DNA of 64,000 bases from Stenotrophomonas pavanii (GCF_900101175.1 NZ_FNFQ01000001.1:124001-188000), one strand, 5' to 3'; shown: positions 15,861-24,848, counted from the first letter of the stretch. Notes: generated by a model not told the origin, from the letters alone. A program made the numbers and translations.

Positions 15861-17378
15861 TTACTCCACCACCACCGGAATCTTGCCGATGCGGGCCTGC
15901 CATTCGCGCGGGCCGGTCTTGTGCACCGATTCACCGGTGGAATCGACCGCCACGGTCACCGGCATGTCCTGCACGGTGAACTCGTAGATCGCTTCCATGC
16001 CCAGGTCGGCGAAGCCAACGACCTTGGCCGCCTTGATCGCCTTCGACACCAGGTAGGCCGAACCACCGACGGCCATCAGGTAGGCCGACTTGTGCTTCTT
16101 GATCGCCTCGATCGCGGCCGGGCCGCGCTCGGCTTTGCCGACCATGCCCAGCAGGCCGGTCTGTGCCAGTACCTGCTCGGTGAACTTGTCCATGCGGGTC
16201 GCGGTGGTCGGGCCGGCCGGGCCCACCACTTCGTCGCGCACCGGATCGACCGGGCCCACGTAGTAGATGAAACGCCCCTTCAGGTCGACCGGCAGTTCCT
16301 CGCCCTTGTTGAGCATGTCGACCATGCGCTTGTGCGCGGCGTCGCGGCCGGTCAGCAGCTTGCCGTTGAGCAGCAGGGTCTGGCCCGGCTTCCAGCTGGC
16401 CACGTCCTCCGGGGTGATCGTGTCCAGGTCCACCCGGGTGCCCTTGGACGCGTCATAGGTCAGCTTCGGCCAGTCTTCCAGCGACGGCGGGTCCAGCATC
16501 ACCGGGCCGCTGCCATCCAGGGTGAAGTGCGCATGGCGGGTGGCCGCGCAGTTCGGGATCATCGCCACCGGCAGGTTGGCCGCGTGGGTCGGGTAATCCT
16601 TGATCTTGATGTCGAGCACGGTGGTCAGGCCACCCAGGCCCTGCGCGCCAATGCCCAGCGCGTTGACCTTCTCGTACAGCTCCAGGCGCAGCTCTTCAAT
16701 GCGGTTGGACGCGCCACGGGCCTGCAGCTCGGTGATGTCGATCGGTTCCATCAGCGCCTCCTTGGCCAGCAGCATCGCCTTTTCGGCGGTGCCACCGATG
16801 CCGATGCCGAGCATGCCCGGCGGGCACCAGCCGGCGCCCATGGTCGGCACGGTCTTCAGCACCCAGTCGACGATGGAGTCGGACGGGTTGAGCATCGCGA
16901 ACTTGGTCTTCGCTTCCGAACCACCGCCCTTGGCGGCGACGATCACGTCGACGGTGTTGCCCGGCACCACCTTGACGTTGACCACGCCCGGGGTGTTGTC
17001 CTTGGTGTTGATGCGCTTGCCGGCCGGATCGGCCAGCACCGAGGCGCGCAGCTTGTTGTCCGGGTGCATGTAGGCGCGGCGCACGCCTTCATTGGCCATG
17101 TCTTCCACGCCCATGGTGGCGTCATCCCAGCGCACGTCCATGCCGATTTCCAGGAACACGGTGACGATGCCGGTGTCCTGGCAGATCGGGCGGTGGCCTT
17201 CCGCGCACATCCGCGAATTGATCAGGATCTGCGCCATCGCTTCCTTCGCGGCCGGCGACTCCTCGCGCTCGTAGGCGGCGGCAAGGTTCTTGATGTAGTC
17301 GACCGGGTGGTAGTACGAGATGTACTGCAGCGCGTCGGCGATGGACTGGATGAGGTCTTCCTGCTTGATCGATGTCAC
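15861..17378 (-). CDS. fumA: Fumarate hydratase class I, iron-sulfur dependent
   Basis: A 505-residue class I fumarase that interconverts fumarate and malate in the TCA cycle with an oxygen-labile [4Fe-4S] cluster. Conserved cluster cysteine regions are seen in RPICQDTG (about residue 66), WCPPGMLGIGIGG and IPNCAATRHAHF. The C-terminal half carries the beta-type domain with VGPAGPTTATRMD. The start is GTG 17378, with only a weak purine-rich upstream signal. It is monocistronic, flanked upstream by a SMAG element. The symbol follows E. coli and does not distinguish fumA from fumB. Confidence 0.94.
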   Translation of the reverse strand: MTSIKQEDLIQSIADALQYISYYHPVDYIKNLAAAYEREESPAAKEAMAQILINSRMCAEGHRPICQDTGIVTVFLEIGMDVRWDDATMGVEDMANEGVRRAYMHPDNKLRASVLADPAGKRINTKDNTPGVVNVKVVPGNTVDVIVAAKGGGSEAKTKFAMLNPSDSIVDWVLKTVPTMGAGWCPPGMLGIGIGGTAEKAMLLAKEALMEPIDITELQARGASNRIEELRLELYEKVNALGIGAQGLGGLTTVLDIKIKDYPTHAANLPVAMIPNCAATRHAHFTLDGSGPVMLDPPSLEDWPKLTYDASKGTRVDLDTITPEDVASWKPGQTLLLNGKLLTGRDAAHKRMVDMLNKGEELPVDLKGRFIYYVGPVDPVRDEVVGPAGPTTATRMDKFTEQVLAQTGLLGMVGKAERGPAAIEAIKKHKSAYLMAVGGSAYLVSKAIKAAKVVGFADLGMEAIYEFTVQDMPVTVAVDSTGESVHKTGPREWQARIGKIPVVVE

Positions 17379-17447
17379 GGCTTGCTCGCTTGCTCGAGGC
17401 TGGCGGGGGTAATCCGCCCATTTTACCCCCTCCCCCGGCCCCGGGGT

Positions 17448-17472
17448 GGTAGTGCCGGCCGCTGGCCGGCAA
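17448..17472 (+). repeat. Single SMAG element
   Basis: GGTAGTGCCGGCCGCTGGCC continuing to GGCAA is a canonical single GTAG-headed REP. It lies in the divergent spacer between fumarase and the ECF41 sigma gene, 17 bases before the sigma promoter motif. Confidence 0.9.
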
Positions 17473-17488
17473 GATTCCCCCGACGCTC

Positions 17489-17515
17489 TGTCACGCCACG
17501 CGCCGCTGCGGCGTC
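17489..17515 (+). promoter_or_regulatory. ECF41-type promoter of the sigma factor gene
   Basis: TGTCACG (17489-17495), a 16-base spacer and CGTC (17512-17515) match the ECF41 target motif known from this sigma family (TGTCACA and CGTC). The -10 element ends 9 bases before ATG 17525, so initiation would leave almost no leader. It implies autoregulation of the sigma gene. Confidence 0.75.
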
Positions 17516-17524
17516 CTTGCCCCC

Positions 17525-18424
17525 ATGAACGCCGAAACCGCCTTCCAGACCCACCGTCCGCGCCTGATGGCCCTGGCCTACCGCCTGCTCGGCAGTCGCG
17601 CCGACGCCGAAGACGTGGTCCAGGACGCCTGGTTGCGCTGGTCCGGCGCCGATCCGGCCGGCGTCCGCGACGCCGAGGCGTGGCTGGTCACCACCACCAC
17701 CCGGCTGGGCCTGGACCGGCTGCGCGCGGCCAGGCGCGAGCGCGTGCACTACGTCGGCCCGTGGCTGGCCGAGCCGCTGGCGGTCACGCTGGAGCCCGAT
17801 CCGGCACCCGGCCCGGCGCAGCTGCATGCGCTGGCCGACGACGTCTCGGTCGCCTTCCTGACCCTGCTCGAACAGCTCGGCCCCGAGGAACGCGCCGCGT
17901 TCCTGCTGAAGGAGGCCTTCGATCACGACTACCGCGAAATCGCCGACCTGATCGGCCACAGCGAAGCCAACTGCCGGCAACTGGTACACCGTGCCCGGCA
18001 GCGCCTGCACGCCGGACGGCCGCGCTTCAACGCCGATGCCAGCCAGCACCGGCAGCTGCTGGCGCGCTTCATGGACGCCTCGCAGCGCGGCGACAGCGAA
18101 GCGATCCAGGCCCTGCTGCACGCCAACGCGCTGCTGGTCTCCGACGGTGGCGGCGTGGTTACCGCCGCGATCCGCCCGCTGCGGGGCGCCGAGCGCATCG
18201 GCCGCCTGTTCTGGGCCATCGCCCGCCGCGGCGCGGCGCATCCGGCGCAGCTGGGCTACGTCAACGGCGAGCCGGCGATCCTGCGTTTCCACGGCGAGCG
18301 CCTGCACTCGGTCACCACCATCGAAGTGGTCGACGGCCGCATCGCCAATGTCTACAGCGTGCTGAATCCGGAAAAGCTGCCCACGGTTGTCACGCGCGAT
18401 GGTGCTGCGGCGTCCTGGGAGTGA
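17525..18424 (+). CDS. ECF41-family RNA polymerase sigma factor with SnoaL-like C-terminal domain
   Basis: A 299-residue extracytoplasmic-function sigma factor. Region 2 (HRPRLMALAYRLLGSRADAE, residues about 11-30) and region 4 (YREIADLIGHSEANCRQLVH, residues about 136-155) are followed by a roughly 110-residue NTF2/SnoaL-like extension that acts as a built-in regulator in this family. Family hallmarks are present in slightly varied form: WLAEP at residue 80 (usual WLPEP), DGGG at 207 and NPEKL at 281 (usual NPDKL). There is no separate anti-sigma gene. The downstream AhpD-like gene is the known genomic partner type of ECF41. Confidence 0.92.
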   Translation: MNAETAFQTHRPRLMALAYRLLGSRADAEDVVQDAWLRWSGADPAGVRDAEAWLVTTTTRLGLDRLRAARRERVHYVGPWLAEPLAVTLEPDPAPGPAQLHALADDVSVAFLTLLEQLGPEERAAFLLKEAFDHDYREIADLIGHSEANCRQLVHRARQRLHAGRPRFNADASQHRQLLARFMDASQRGDSEAIQALLHANALLVSDGGGVVTAAIRPLRGAERIGRLFWAIARRGAAHPAQLGYVNGEPAILRFHGERLHSVTTIEVVDGRIANVYSVLNPEKLPTVVTRDGAAASWE

Positions 18425-18457
18425 AAGGCGGCCATCGTGGCCGCCCTGGAGCCCACG

Positions 18458-18907
18458 ATGTCCAACCACACCTCTCCCCGCGTTCCCTACATCCGCCTGG
18501 CCGCCGAGGCCTTCAAGGGCCTGCTGGCCACCAGCCAGGCCGTGCATGACAGCTCGATCGATCCGACCCTGATGGAACTGGTGTTCCTGCGCGTGTCGCA
18601 GCTCAACGGCTGCGGCTACTGCATGGACATGCACGGCACGGCCCTGCGCAAGGGCGGCATCGAGCCGCGCAAGCTGGACACCCTGCCGGCCTGGCACGAA
18701 AGCCGCTTCTTCGATGCGCGCGAGCGCGCGGCACTGGGCTGGGCCGAGGCGCTGACCCGGCTGACCGACGGCGCACCGTCGCAGGCCGCGTTCGATGCAC
18801 TGGCACCGCACTTCGATGAGAAGGGCATCAGTGACCTGAGCATGGGCATCGCGGTGATCAATGCCTGGAACCGCCTCGGTGCGGGGTTGCTGCCGCCACT
18901 GCCGTAA
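18458..18907 (+). CDS. Carboxymuconolactone decarboxylase / AhpD-like protein
   Basis: A 149-residue all-helical protein of the CMD/AhpD family with the redox motif CGYCMDMH (Cys52, Cys55, His59), typical of alkylhydroperoxidase-like members that reduce peroxides with a small thiol partner. GGAG lies 6 bases before ATG 18458. An upstream in-frame GTG would place the start just after the sigma gene stop but lacks such a site. Only 33 bases separate it from the sigma gene, so they form an operon. It is the expected target gene of the ECF41 sigma factor. Confidence 0.9.
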   Translation: MSNHTSPRVPYIRLAAEAFKGLLATSQAVHDSSIDPTLMELVFLRVSQLNGCGYCMDMHGTALRKGGIEPRKLDTLPAWHESRFFDARERAALGWAEALTRLTDGAPSQAAFDALAPHFDEKGISDLSMGIAVINAWNRLGAGLLPPLP

Positions 18908-18995
18908 CGGGGGCCTGGCCGGGCTGCCGCCCGGCACCCGCAGAGGCAACGCCCAGAGCAACATCAAAAGCCGGCGCTACTGTGGGTTGGCGGGG

Positions 18996-19112
18996 TGGGT
19001 CCACGCCACGCGTGGATGCGGGAGGGTCGGATCCCTTTGCTTCGCGAAGGGCTCCGACCCGATCCGGGCTGGTGGGGTCAGAGCCCTTTGCGTGGCAAAG
19101 GGATCTGACCCC
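18996..19112. repeat. Cluster of three palindromic repeats
   Basis: Within the 266-base gap before the ABC exporter lie a GGGTCCACGCCACGCGTGGA-type palindrome (about 18996-19018), an inverted repeat with arms GGGTCGGATCCCTT and AAGGGCTCCGACCC (19024-19060), and another with GGGGTCAGAGCCCTTTG and CAAAGGGATCTGACCCC (19074-19112). The last two are sister sequences related by compensating changes. No gene is seen in the gap. Confidence 0.85.
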
Positions 19113-19173
19113 GGTGCCGGCCACACGGCTGCACTGACCCCCTCTGCACGTAGCAGGCGCGCACAATACGCGC

Positions 19174-21045
19174 ATGCCTGCTTCCCCCACCGCTGGCGCT
19201 GCCGCCGCGAAGAAACCCAGCCTGCGCCAGCGCTTCAAGGCGATGCGCAACCTGCCGCCGTTCCTGCGCATGGTGTGGCAGACCAGTCCTGTGCTCACCC
19301 TGGCCAGCCTTGGGCTGCGCCTGATCCATGCGCTGCTGCCGGTGGCGATGCTGTACGTCGGCAAGCTGATCATCGACAGCGCCCTGCACCTGAGCCAGCA
19401 CGATGCCGGTTTCCCGCCACTGGGCGAGGCGCTGTCCAGCGGACTGCTCAATCCATTGCTGGGCCTGCTGGCGCTGGAATTCGGCCTGGCCATCGCCTCG
19501 GACCTGCTCGGCCGGCTGGTCAGCTATGCCGATGCGCTGCTCTCGGAACTGTTCGCCAACGCCACCAGCATCCGCCTGATGGAACACGCCGCGACGCTGG
19601 ATCTGGAGGACTTCGAGGACCCGGACCTGCAGGACAAGCTGGACCGTGCACGGCGCCAGACCATGGGCCGGATGAACCTGATGAGCCAGCTGTTCGGCCA
19701 GGTGCAGGATGCGATCACCGTGGCCAGCCTCGCCATCGGCCTGCTGGTCTATGCGCCGTGGCTGATCCTGCTGCTGGCGCTGGCACTGGTACCGGCCTTC
19801 ATCGGCGAATCGCACTTCAATGCGGCCGGCTACAGCCTCAACTTCCAGTGGACGCCCGAGCGCCGCCAGCTCGACTACCTGCGCCAGTTGGGTGCCAGCG
19901 TGGAAACGGCCAAGGAAGTGAAGATCTACAACCTGCACCGCTTCCTGGTGGAGCGCTACCGGCGCCTGTCGGTGGCGCTGTTCCTGGCCAACCGCGCACT
20001 GGCCCGGCGCCGCGCGTTCTGGGGCACGCTGTTGGCCGCGCTCGGCACGCTGGGCTATTACACCGCCTACGCCTACATCGCCTGGCGCACGGTGCGCGGC
20101 GATTTCACGATCGGCGACCTGACCTTCCTCGCTGGCAGCTTCCTGCGCCTGCGCCAGCTGCTGGAGGGCCTGCTGATCGGCTTCTCGCAGGTGGCCAGCC
20201 AGGCGCTGTACCTGGATGACCTGTTCTCGTTCTTCCAGATCCAGCCGGAGATCCACTCGCGCGAAGGGGCGGTGCGCGTGCCGCAGCCGATCCGCCAGGG
20301 CTTCGTGTTCGAGGACGTCGGCTTCCGCTATCCCGATGCCGGACAGTGGGCGGTGCGCCACCTGGATTTCCAGCTGCACGCCGGCGAAGTGCTGGCCCTG
20401 GTGGGAGAGAACGGCGCCGGCAAGACCACCCTGGTCAAGCTGCTGGCACGCCTGTACGAACCGGACGAGGGCCGCATCCTGCTCGATGGCCGCGACCTGC
20501 GCGACTACGACCTGGACGACCTGCGTGCCAACCTCGGGGTGATCTTCCAGGATTTCGTGCGCTACAACCTCAGCGCGGGCGAGAACATCGGCGTCGGCCA
20601 GGTCGAGGCGATGGACGACCAGGCGCGCATCGCCGACGCGGCACGGCGTGGCATGGCCGAGGAAGTGATCGACGACCTGCCCGGTGGCTACGCGCAGCAG
20701 ATCGGACGGCGCTTCAAGCAGGGCGTGGACCTGTCCGGCGGCCAATGGCAGAAGATCGCCATTGCCCGCGCCTGGATGCGCAACGCGCAGGTGATGATCC
20801 TGGACGAGCCCACCGCCGCGCTCGATGCGCGCAGTGAGTTCGACGTGTTCCAGCGGTTCAGGGAACTGGCGGATAATCGCACCGCAGTGCTGATCTCCCA
20901 CCGTTTTTCCTCGGTACGCATGGCCGACCGCATCCTGGTGCTGGCCGATGGCCGCATCGAGGCCAGCGGCACCCATGAGCAGCTGATGGCACAGGGCGGC
21001 CGCTACGCCGAACTGTTCGAACTGCAGGCGGCCGGTTACCGCTGA
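19174..21045 (+). CDS. ABC exporter half-transporter (permease fused to ATPase)
   Basis: A 623-residue ABC type IV exporter. The N-terminal membrane domain (about residues 40-340) has about six hydrophobic segments. The nucleotide-binding domain has Walker [21 protein letters not shown] (from about 412), signature LSGGQWQKIAIARA (about 521), Walker B VMILDEPTAALD (about 541) and switch His in LISHRFSS. The membrane part contains unusually basic-acidic loops (ATLDLEDFEDPDLQDKLDRA). It resembles multidrug, lipid or peptide exporters, and substrate is unknown. ATG 19174 has no clear ribosome-binding site but follows an ACAATAC stretch closely. Confidence 0.9.
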   Translation: MPASPTAGAAAAKKPSLRQRFKAMRNLPPFLRMVWQTSPVLTLASLGLRLIHALLPVAMLYVGKLIIDSALHLSQHDAGFPPLGEALSSGLLNPLLGLLALEFGLAIASDLLGRLVSYADALLSELFANATSIRLMEHAATLDLEDFEDPDLQDKLDRARRQTMGRMNLMSQLFGQVQDAITVASLAIGLLVYAPWLILLLALALVPAFIGESHFNAAGYSLNFQWTPERRQLDYLRQLGASVETAKEVKIYNLHRFLVERYRRLSVALFLANRALARRRAFWGTLLAALGTLGYYTAYAYIAWRTVRGDFTIGDLTFLAGSFLRLRQLLEGLLIGFSQVASQALYLDDLFSFFQIQPEIHSREGAVRVPQPIRQGFVFEDVGFRYPDAGQWAVRHLDFQLHAGEVLALVGENGAGKTTLVKLLARLYEPDEGRILLDGRDLRDYDLDDLRANLGVIFQDFVRYNLSAGENIGVGQVEAMDDQARIADAARRGMAEEVIDDLPGGYAQQIGRRFKQGVDLSGGQWQKIAIARAWMRNAQVMILDEPTAALDARSEFDVFQRFRELADNRTAVLISHRFSSVRMADRILVLADGRIEASGTHEQLMAQGGRYAELFELQAAGYR

Positions 21046-21065
21046 GAACGCCTCTCGTTCCGCCC

Positions 21066-21084
21066 AATGAGAACCTGTCTCATT
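21066..21084. promoter_or_regulatory. Operator-like palindrome in the fpr promoter
   Basis: AATGAGA, five bases (ACCTG), TCTCATT is an exact inverted repeat. A second TGAGA follows, and TAGAAT at 21090-21095 is a plausible -10 box, so the palindrome covers the -35 region. Its 7-5-7 form resembles a diverged Fur box. The regulator is not identified. Confidence 0.5.
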
Positions 21085-21125
21085 TGAGATAGAATCACCT
21101 CCGACGACTTTCGATAGATACGCCC

Positions 21126-21905
21126 ATGTCCTCCGCTTTTGGCACCGAAACGGTGCTTGAGGTCCGCCACTGGACCGACGCCTACTTCAGTTTCACCACC
21201 ACCCGCGACAGCGGCTTCCGCTTCGAGAACGGCCAGTTCGTGATGATCGGCCTGGAAACCGAGGCGCGCCCGTTGCTGCGTGCGTACTCCATCGCCAGTG
21301 CCAACTGGGAAGAGCAGCTGGAATTCTTCAGCATCAAGGTGCAGGACGGCCCGCTGACCTCGCGCCTGCAGCACATCAAGCCGGGTGACAAGGTGCTGGT
21401 CGGCAAGAAGCCCACCGGCACCCTGCTGATCAGCGACCTGCACCCCGGCAGGAATCTGTACCTGCTGGGCACCGGCACCGGCCTGGCGCCGTGGCTGTCG
21501 GTGATCAAGGACCCGGAAACCTATGAGCGCTTCGAGAAGGTGATCCTCTGCCACGGCGTGCGCTACGAAAAGGACCTGGCCTATCGCGATTACTTCGAGA
21601 AGGAACTGCGGGAGCACGAGTTCCTCGGCGACATGATCGGCGACAAGCTGCTGTACTACCCGGCCGTCACCCGCGAGCCGTTCGCCAACCAGGGCCGCCT
21701 GACCTCGCTGATGGAAAGCGGCCAGATGCAGCGCACCCTCGGCCTGCCGGAACTGAGCCCGGAAAACGACCGCGCGATGATCTGCGGCAGCCCGCAGATG
21801 CTCGCCGACCTGCGTACCGTGCTCGACGCCCGGGGCTTCCAGGTATCGCCGCGGATCGGCCAGCCGGGCCACTACGTGTTCGAGCGCGCGTTCGTCGAGA
21901 AATGA
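21126..21905 (+). CDS. fpr: Ferredoxin--NADP(+) reductase
   Basis: A 259-residue FAD enzyme of the bacterial FPR group (Azotobacter/Pseudomonas FprA-like) that passes electrons from NADPH to ferredoxin or flavodoxin, used in oxidative stress defence and iron-sulfur chemistry. RAYSIAS (residues about 56-62) binds FAD. YLLGTGTGLAPWLS (about 112-125) and MICGSPQMLADL bind NADP. The C-terminal tail FVEK is typical of this subclass. It stands alone, preceded by an operator-like palindrome. Confidence 0.94.
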   Translation: MSSAFGTETVLEVRHWTDAYFSFTTTRDSGFRFENGQFVMIGLETEARPLLRAYSIASANWEEQLEFFSIKVQDGPLTSRLQHIKPGDKVLVGKKPTGTLLISDLHPGRNLYLLGTGTGLAPWLSVIKDPETYERFEKVILCHGVRYEKDLAYRDYFEKELREHEFLGDMIGDKLLYYPAVTREPFANQGRLTSLMESGQMQRTLGLPELSPENDRAMICGSPQMLADLRTVLDARGFQVSPRIGQPGHYVFERAFVEK

Positions 21906-21915
21906 TGCTGCAACG

Positions 21916-21981
21916 GGAGTGCCGGCCGCTGGCCGGCGCTTCCTGGCACCACGGGGTTGCCGGCCAGCGGCCGGCACTACC
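21916..21981. repeat. Head-to-head pair of SMAG elements
   Basis: GGAGTGCCGGCCGCTGGCCG and the inverted TTGCCGGCCAGCGGCCGGCA ending CACTACC lie between the convergent fpr and glutathione peroxidase genes. The first head is GGAG instead of GTAG. Confidence 0.85.
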
Positions 21982-22461
21982 TCACAGCAGCGCTTCAATC
22001 TCGCCGCGCAGCTGCTCCGGCCGGGTGGTGGGCGCATGCCGCGACACCACCTGCCCCTGGCGGTCGACCAGGAACTTGCTGAAATTCCACTTGATGCGGG
22101 CACTGCCGAGCAGGCCGCGTTTCTCGCGTGACAGCCATGCCCACAGCGGATCGGCGCCTTCACCGTTGACCTCGATCTTCTCCGACAGCGGGAAGCTGAC
22201 CGGATAGTCCAGCGAACAGAACTGGCGGATCTGCGCGGCGTCACCGGGCTCCTGCGCGCCGAACTGGTTGCACGGGAAGCCGATCACCACCAGGCCACGC
22301 TCGCGATACTCCTGCCACAGCTGCTCCAGCCCGGTGTATTGCGGGGTGAAGCCACAGCGGCTGGCGACGTTGACCAGCAGCAACGGATGGCCCTGGTAGC
22401 GGGCCAGGGCGTGCGGCTGGCCGTCGAGGTCGCGGAAGCTGAAATCGTAGGCAGTGGTCAT
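21982..22461 (-). CDS. gpx: Glutathione peroxidase (Cys-type, BtuE-like)
   Basis: A 159-residue thioredoxin-fold peroxidase that reduces hydrogen and lipid peroxides. It uses cysteine rather than selenocysteine: NVASRCGFTPQYTGLEQLW (Cys about 36). GFPCNQFGAQEPG and the tryptophan motif KWNFSKFLVDRQG complete the catalytic tetrad. ATG 22461 begins MTTAYDF, as in homologues. In-frame codons further upstream have no support. It is convergent with fpr, another redox-defence gene. Confidence 0.93.
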   Translation of the reverse strand: MTTAYDFSFRDLDGQPHALARYQGHPLLLVNVASRCGFTPQYTGLEQLWQEYRERGLVVIGFPCNQFGAQEPGDAAQIRQFCSLDYPVSFPLSEKIEVNGEGADPLWAWLSREKRGLLGSARIKWNFSKFLVDRQGQVVSRHAPTTRPEQLRGEIEALL

Positions 22462-22591
22462 GGCAGCAGGCCGTGGGCGGAGAATGCATGGTACCCGCGC
22501 CCGGCCCCGGCAACATGCCTTTTGACACAAGTGCGGGCGGCGCCGGCCGGGTTACCCTCGGGCCCTTGTTTGCCTTACCGGAGTTCCTGCC

Positions 22592-24760
22592 TTGACCACC
22601 CGCCTTGCCCTTGCCGTGGCCATGTCCCTCGGCCTTGCCCTGCCCGCCTTCTCGGCCGGCGCCGCCACCCCGGCTGCCAGCACCGCCGCCCAGCAGGCCA
22701 ACCCGTTCTTCGCCGAAAGCCCGCTGCCGCTGCACTTCCCGCAGTTCGACAAGATCAAGGACAGCGACTTCGCCCCGGCCTTCGATGCCGGCATGGCACA
22801 GCAGCTGAAGGAAGTGGAGGCGATCGCCAACAACAAGGCCAAGCCGACCTTCGACAACACCATCATCGCCCTGGAAAAGAGTGGTGATGTGCTCGACCGC
22901 GCGACCACCGTGTTCTTCAGCCTGGTCGGCGCCGACACCAACGACACCCGCAAGAAGCTGCAGGCCGACTACTCGGCCAGGTTCGCTGCGCACAGCGATG
23001 CGATCGCGCTGAACGGCAAGCTGTTCGCCCGCATCCAGGCGCTGTACGACAGCCGCTCCACCCTGGGCCTGGACGCCGAAGGCGTGCGCCTGGTCGAGAA
23101 GTACTACGACAACTACGTGCGCGCCGGCGCCAAGCTGTCCGAGGCCGACAAGGCCAAGCTGAAAGACATGAATGCCGAACTGGCCAACCTGGGCACCAAG
23201 TTCAGCCAGAACGTGCAGTCGGAAGTGAACGCTTCGGCGATCACCGTCGACGACGTCAAGGAACTGGCCGGCCTGTCCAAGGAGCAGATCGCCGCCGCCG
23301 CCGAAGCCGCCAAGGCCCGTGGCCAGGACGGCAAGTACGTGATCACCCTGCTCAACACCACCGGCCAGCCGCCGCTGACCAACCTGGCCAACCGCGCCCT
23401 GCGCCAGAAGATCTATGAAGCCTCGGTCAGCCGTGGCAGCCGTGGTGGCGAGTTCGACAACACCGCGCTGGTCTCGCGCATCATGCAGCTGCGCGCGGAC
23501 AAGGCCAAGCTGATGGGCTTCCCGAACTTCGCCGCCTACAACCTGACCAACCAGACCGCCAAGACCCCCGAAGCGGTCAACGCGATGCTGGGCAAGCTCG
23601 CCCCGGCCGCAGTGGCCAACGCCAAGCGTGAGGCCGCCGACCTGCAGGCGATGATCGACCAGGAACAGAAGGCGGCCGGCAAGCCGACGTTCAAGCTGGA
23701 ACCGTGGGACTGGGCCTTCTACAGCGAGAAGGTGCGCCAGGCCAAGTACAACTTCGACGAGTCGCAGCTGAAGCCGTACTTCGAACTGAAGAACGTGCTG
23801 GAGAACGGCGTGTTCTACGCGGCCGGCCAGGAATTCGGCCTGACCTTCAAGCAGCGCACCGACCTGCCGGTCTACCACGACGACGTCACCGTCTACGATG
23901 TGTTCGACGCCGATGGCAGCCAGCTGGCGATCTTCATCTTCGACCCGTATGCACGTGCGTCCAAGCGTGGCGGTGCGTGGATGAACTCGTACGTCTCGCA
24001 GTCGAAACTGACCGGCTTCAAGCCGGTGGTGGCCAACCACCTGAACATCCCGAAGCCGCCGGCCGGCCAGCCGACCCTGCTGACCTGGGATGAAGTGAGC
24101 ACCACGTTCCATGAGTTCGGCCACGCACTGCATGGCATGTTCTCCAACGTGAAGTACCCCTACTTCTCCGGCACCTCGGTGCCGCGTGACTTCGTCGAGT
24201 TCCCCTCGCAGGTCAACGAAATGTGGGCGGACAACCCGGTCATCCTGAAGAACTATGCCAAGCACTACCAGAACGGCAGCGCGATGCCGCAGGCCCTGCT
24301 GGACAAGGTGATTGCCGCCTCGAAATTCAACCAGGGCTTTGCCACCACCGAATACCTGGGCGCGGCGATGCTGGACCAGAACTGGCACCAGATCGGCCCG
24401 GACCAGGTGCCGGCCGCCAAGGACGTGATGGCCTTCGAGCGCGCCGCGCTGGAGAAGGACGGCATCTACTACGCGCCGGTGCCGCCGCGCTACAAGACGC
24501 CGTACTTCAGCCACATCATGGGCGGCTACTCGGCCGGCTACTACGCCTACATCTGGTCGGAAGTGCTCGACGCCAACACCCAGAAGTGGTTCAAGGACAA
24601 TGGCGGCCTGAGCCGCAAGAACGGCGACCACTTCCGCGCCACGCTGCTGTCCAAGGGCGGCAGCGTCGATGCGATGCAGCTGTTCCGCGATTTCGCCGGC
24701 CACGAGCCGCAGATCGAACCGCTGCTGGAAAAGCGTGGCCTGACCGGCGCTGGCAACTGA
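22592..24760 (+). CDS. dcp: M3-family peptidyl-dipeptidase (Dcp-like)
   Basis: A 722-residue zinc metallopeptidase that removes C-terminal dipeptides or cleaves short peptides. The N-terminal 25-30 residues look like a signal peptide (LALAVAMSLGLALPAFSAGA), so it is likely periplasmic, unlike cytoplasmic E. coli Dcp. The zinc motif HEFGHALH begins at residue 507, with a downstream glutamate in the conserved region DFVEFPSQVNEMW. A TTG start at 22592 sits 8 bases after GGAG. An internal ATG at 22622 would shorten the signal peptide. A good terminator follows. Confidence 0.92.
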   Translation: MTTRLALAVAMSLGLALPAFSAGAATPAASTAAQQANPFFAESPLPLHFPQFDKIKDSDFAPAFDAGMAQQLKEVEAIANNKAKPTFDNTIIALEKSGDVLDRATTVFFSLVGADTNDTRKKLQADYSARFAAHSDAIALNGKLFARIQALYDSRSTLGLDAEGVRLVEKYYDNYVRAGAKLSEADKAKLKDMNAELANLGTKFSQNVQSEVNASAITVDDVKELAGLSKEQIAAAAEAAKARGQDGKYVITLLNTTGQPPLTNLANRALRQKIYEASVSRGSRGGEFDNTALVSRIMQLRADKAKLMGFPNFAAYNLTNQTAKTPEAVNAMLGKLAPAAVANAKREAADLQAMIDQEQKAAGKPTFKLEPWDWAFYSEKVRQAKYNFDESQLKPYFELKNVLENGVFYAAGQEFGLTFKQRTDLPVYHDDVTVYDVFDADGSQLAIFIFDPYARASKRGGAWMNSYVSQSKLTGFKPVVANHLNIPKPPAGQPTLLTWDEVSTTFHEFGHALHGMFSNVKYPYFSGTSVPRDFVEFPSQVNEMWADNPVILKNYAKHYQNGSAMPQALLDKVIAASKFNQGFATTEYLGAAMLDQNWHQIGPDQVPAAKDVMAFERAALEKDGIYYAPVPPRYKTPYFSHIMGGYSAGYYAYIWSEVLDANTQKWFKDNGGLSRKNGDHFRATLLSKGGSVDAMQLFRDFAGHEPQIEPLLEKRGLTGAGN

Positions 24761-24786
24761 TCGCCCGCGTACCGGCCTGAAACGGA

Positions 24787-24815
24787 AACCGCCCGGGAGA
24801 CCGGGCGGTTTTTTT
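24787..24815 (+). terminator. Rho-independent terminator after dcp
   Basis: A 10-bp stem (AACCGCCCGG and CCGGGCGGTT) with a GAGA tetraloop is followed by a T tract. Confidence 0.95.
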
Positions 24816-24848
24816 GTTGTGGTTGGGGTCTCCGCCCCCGCGCTGGCT

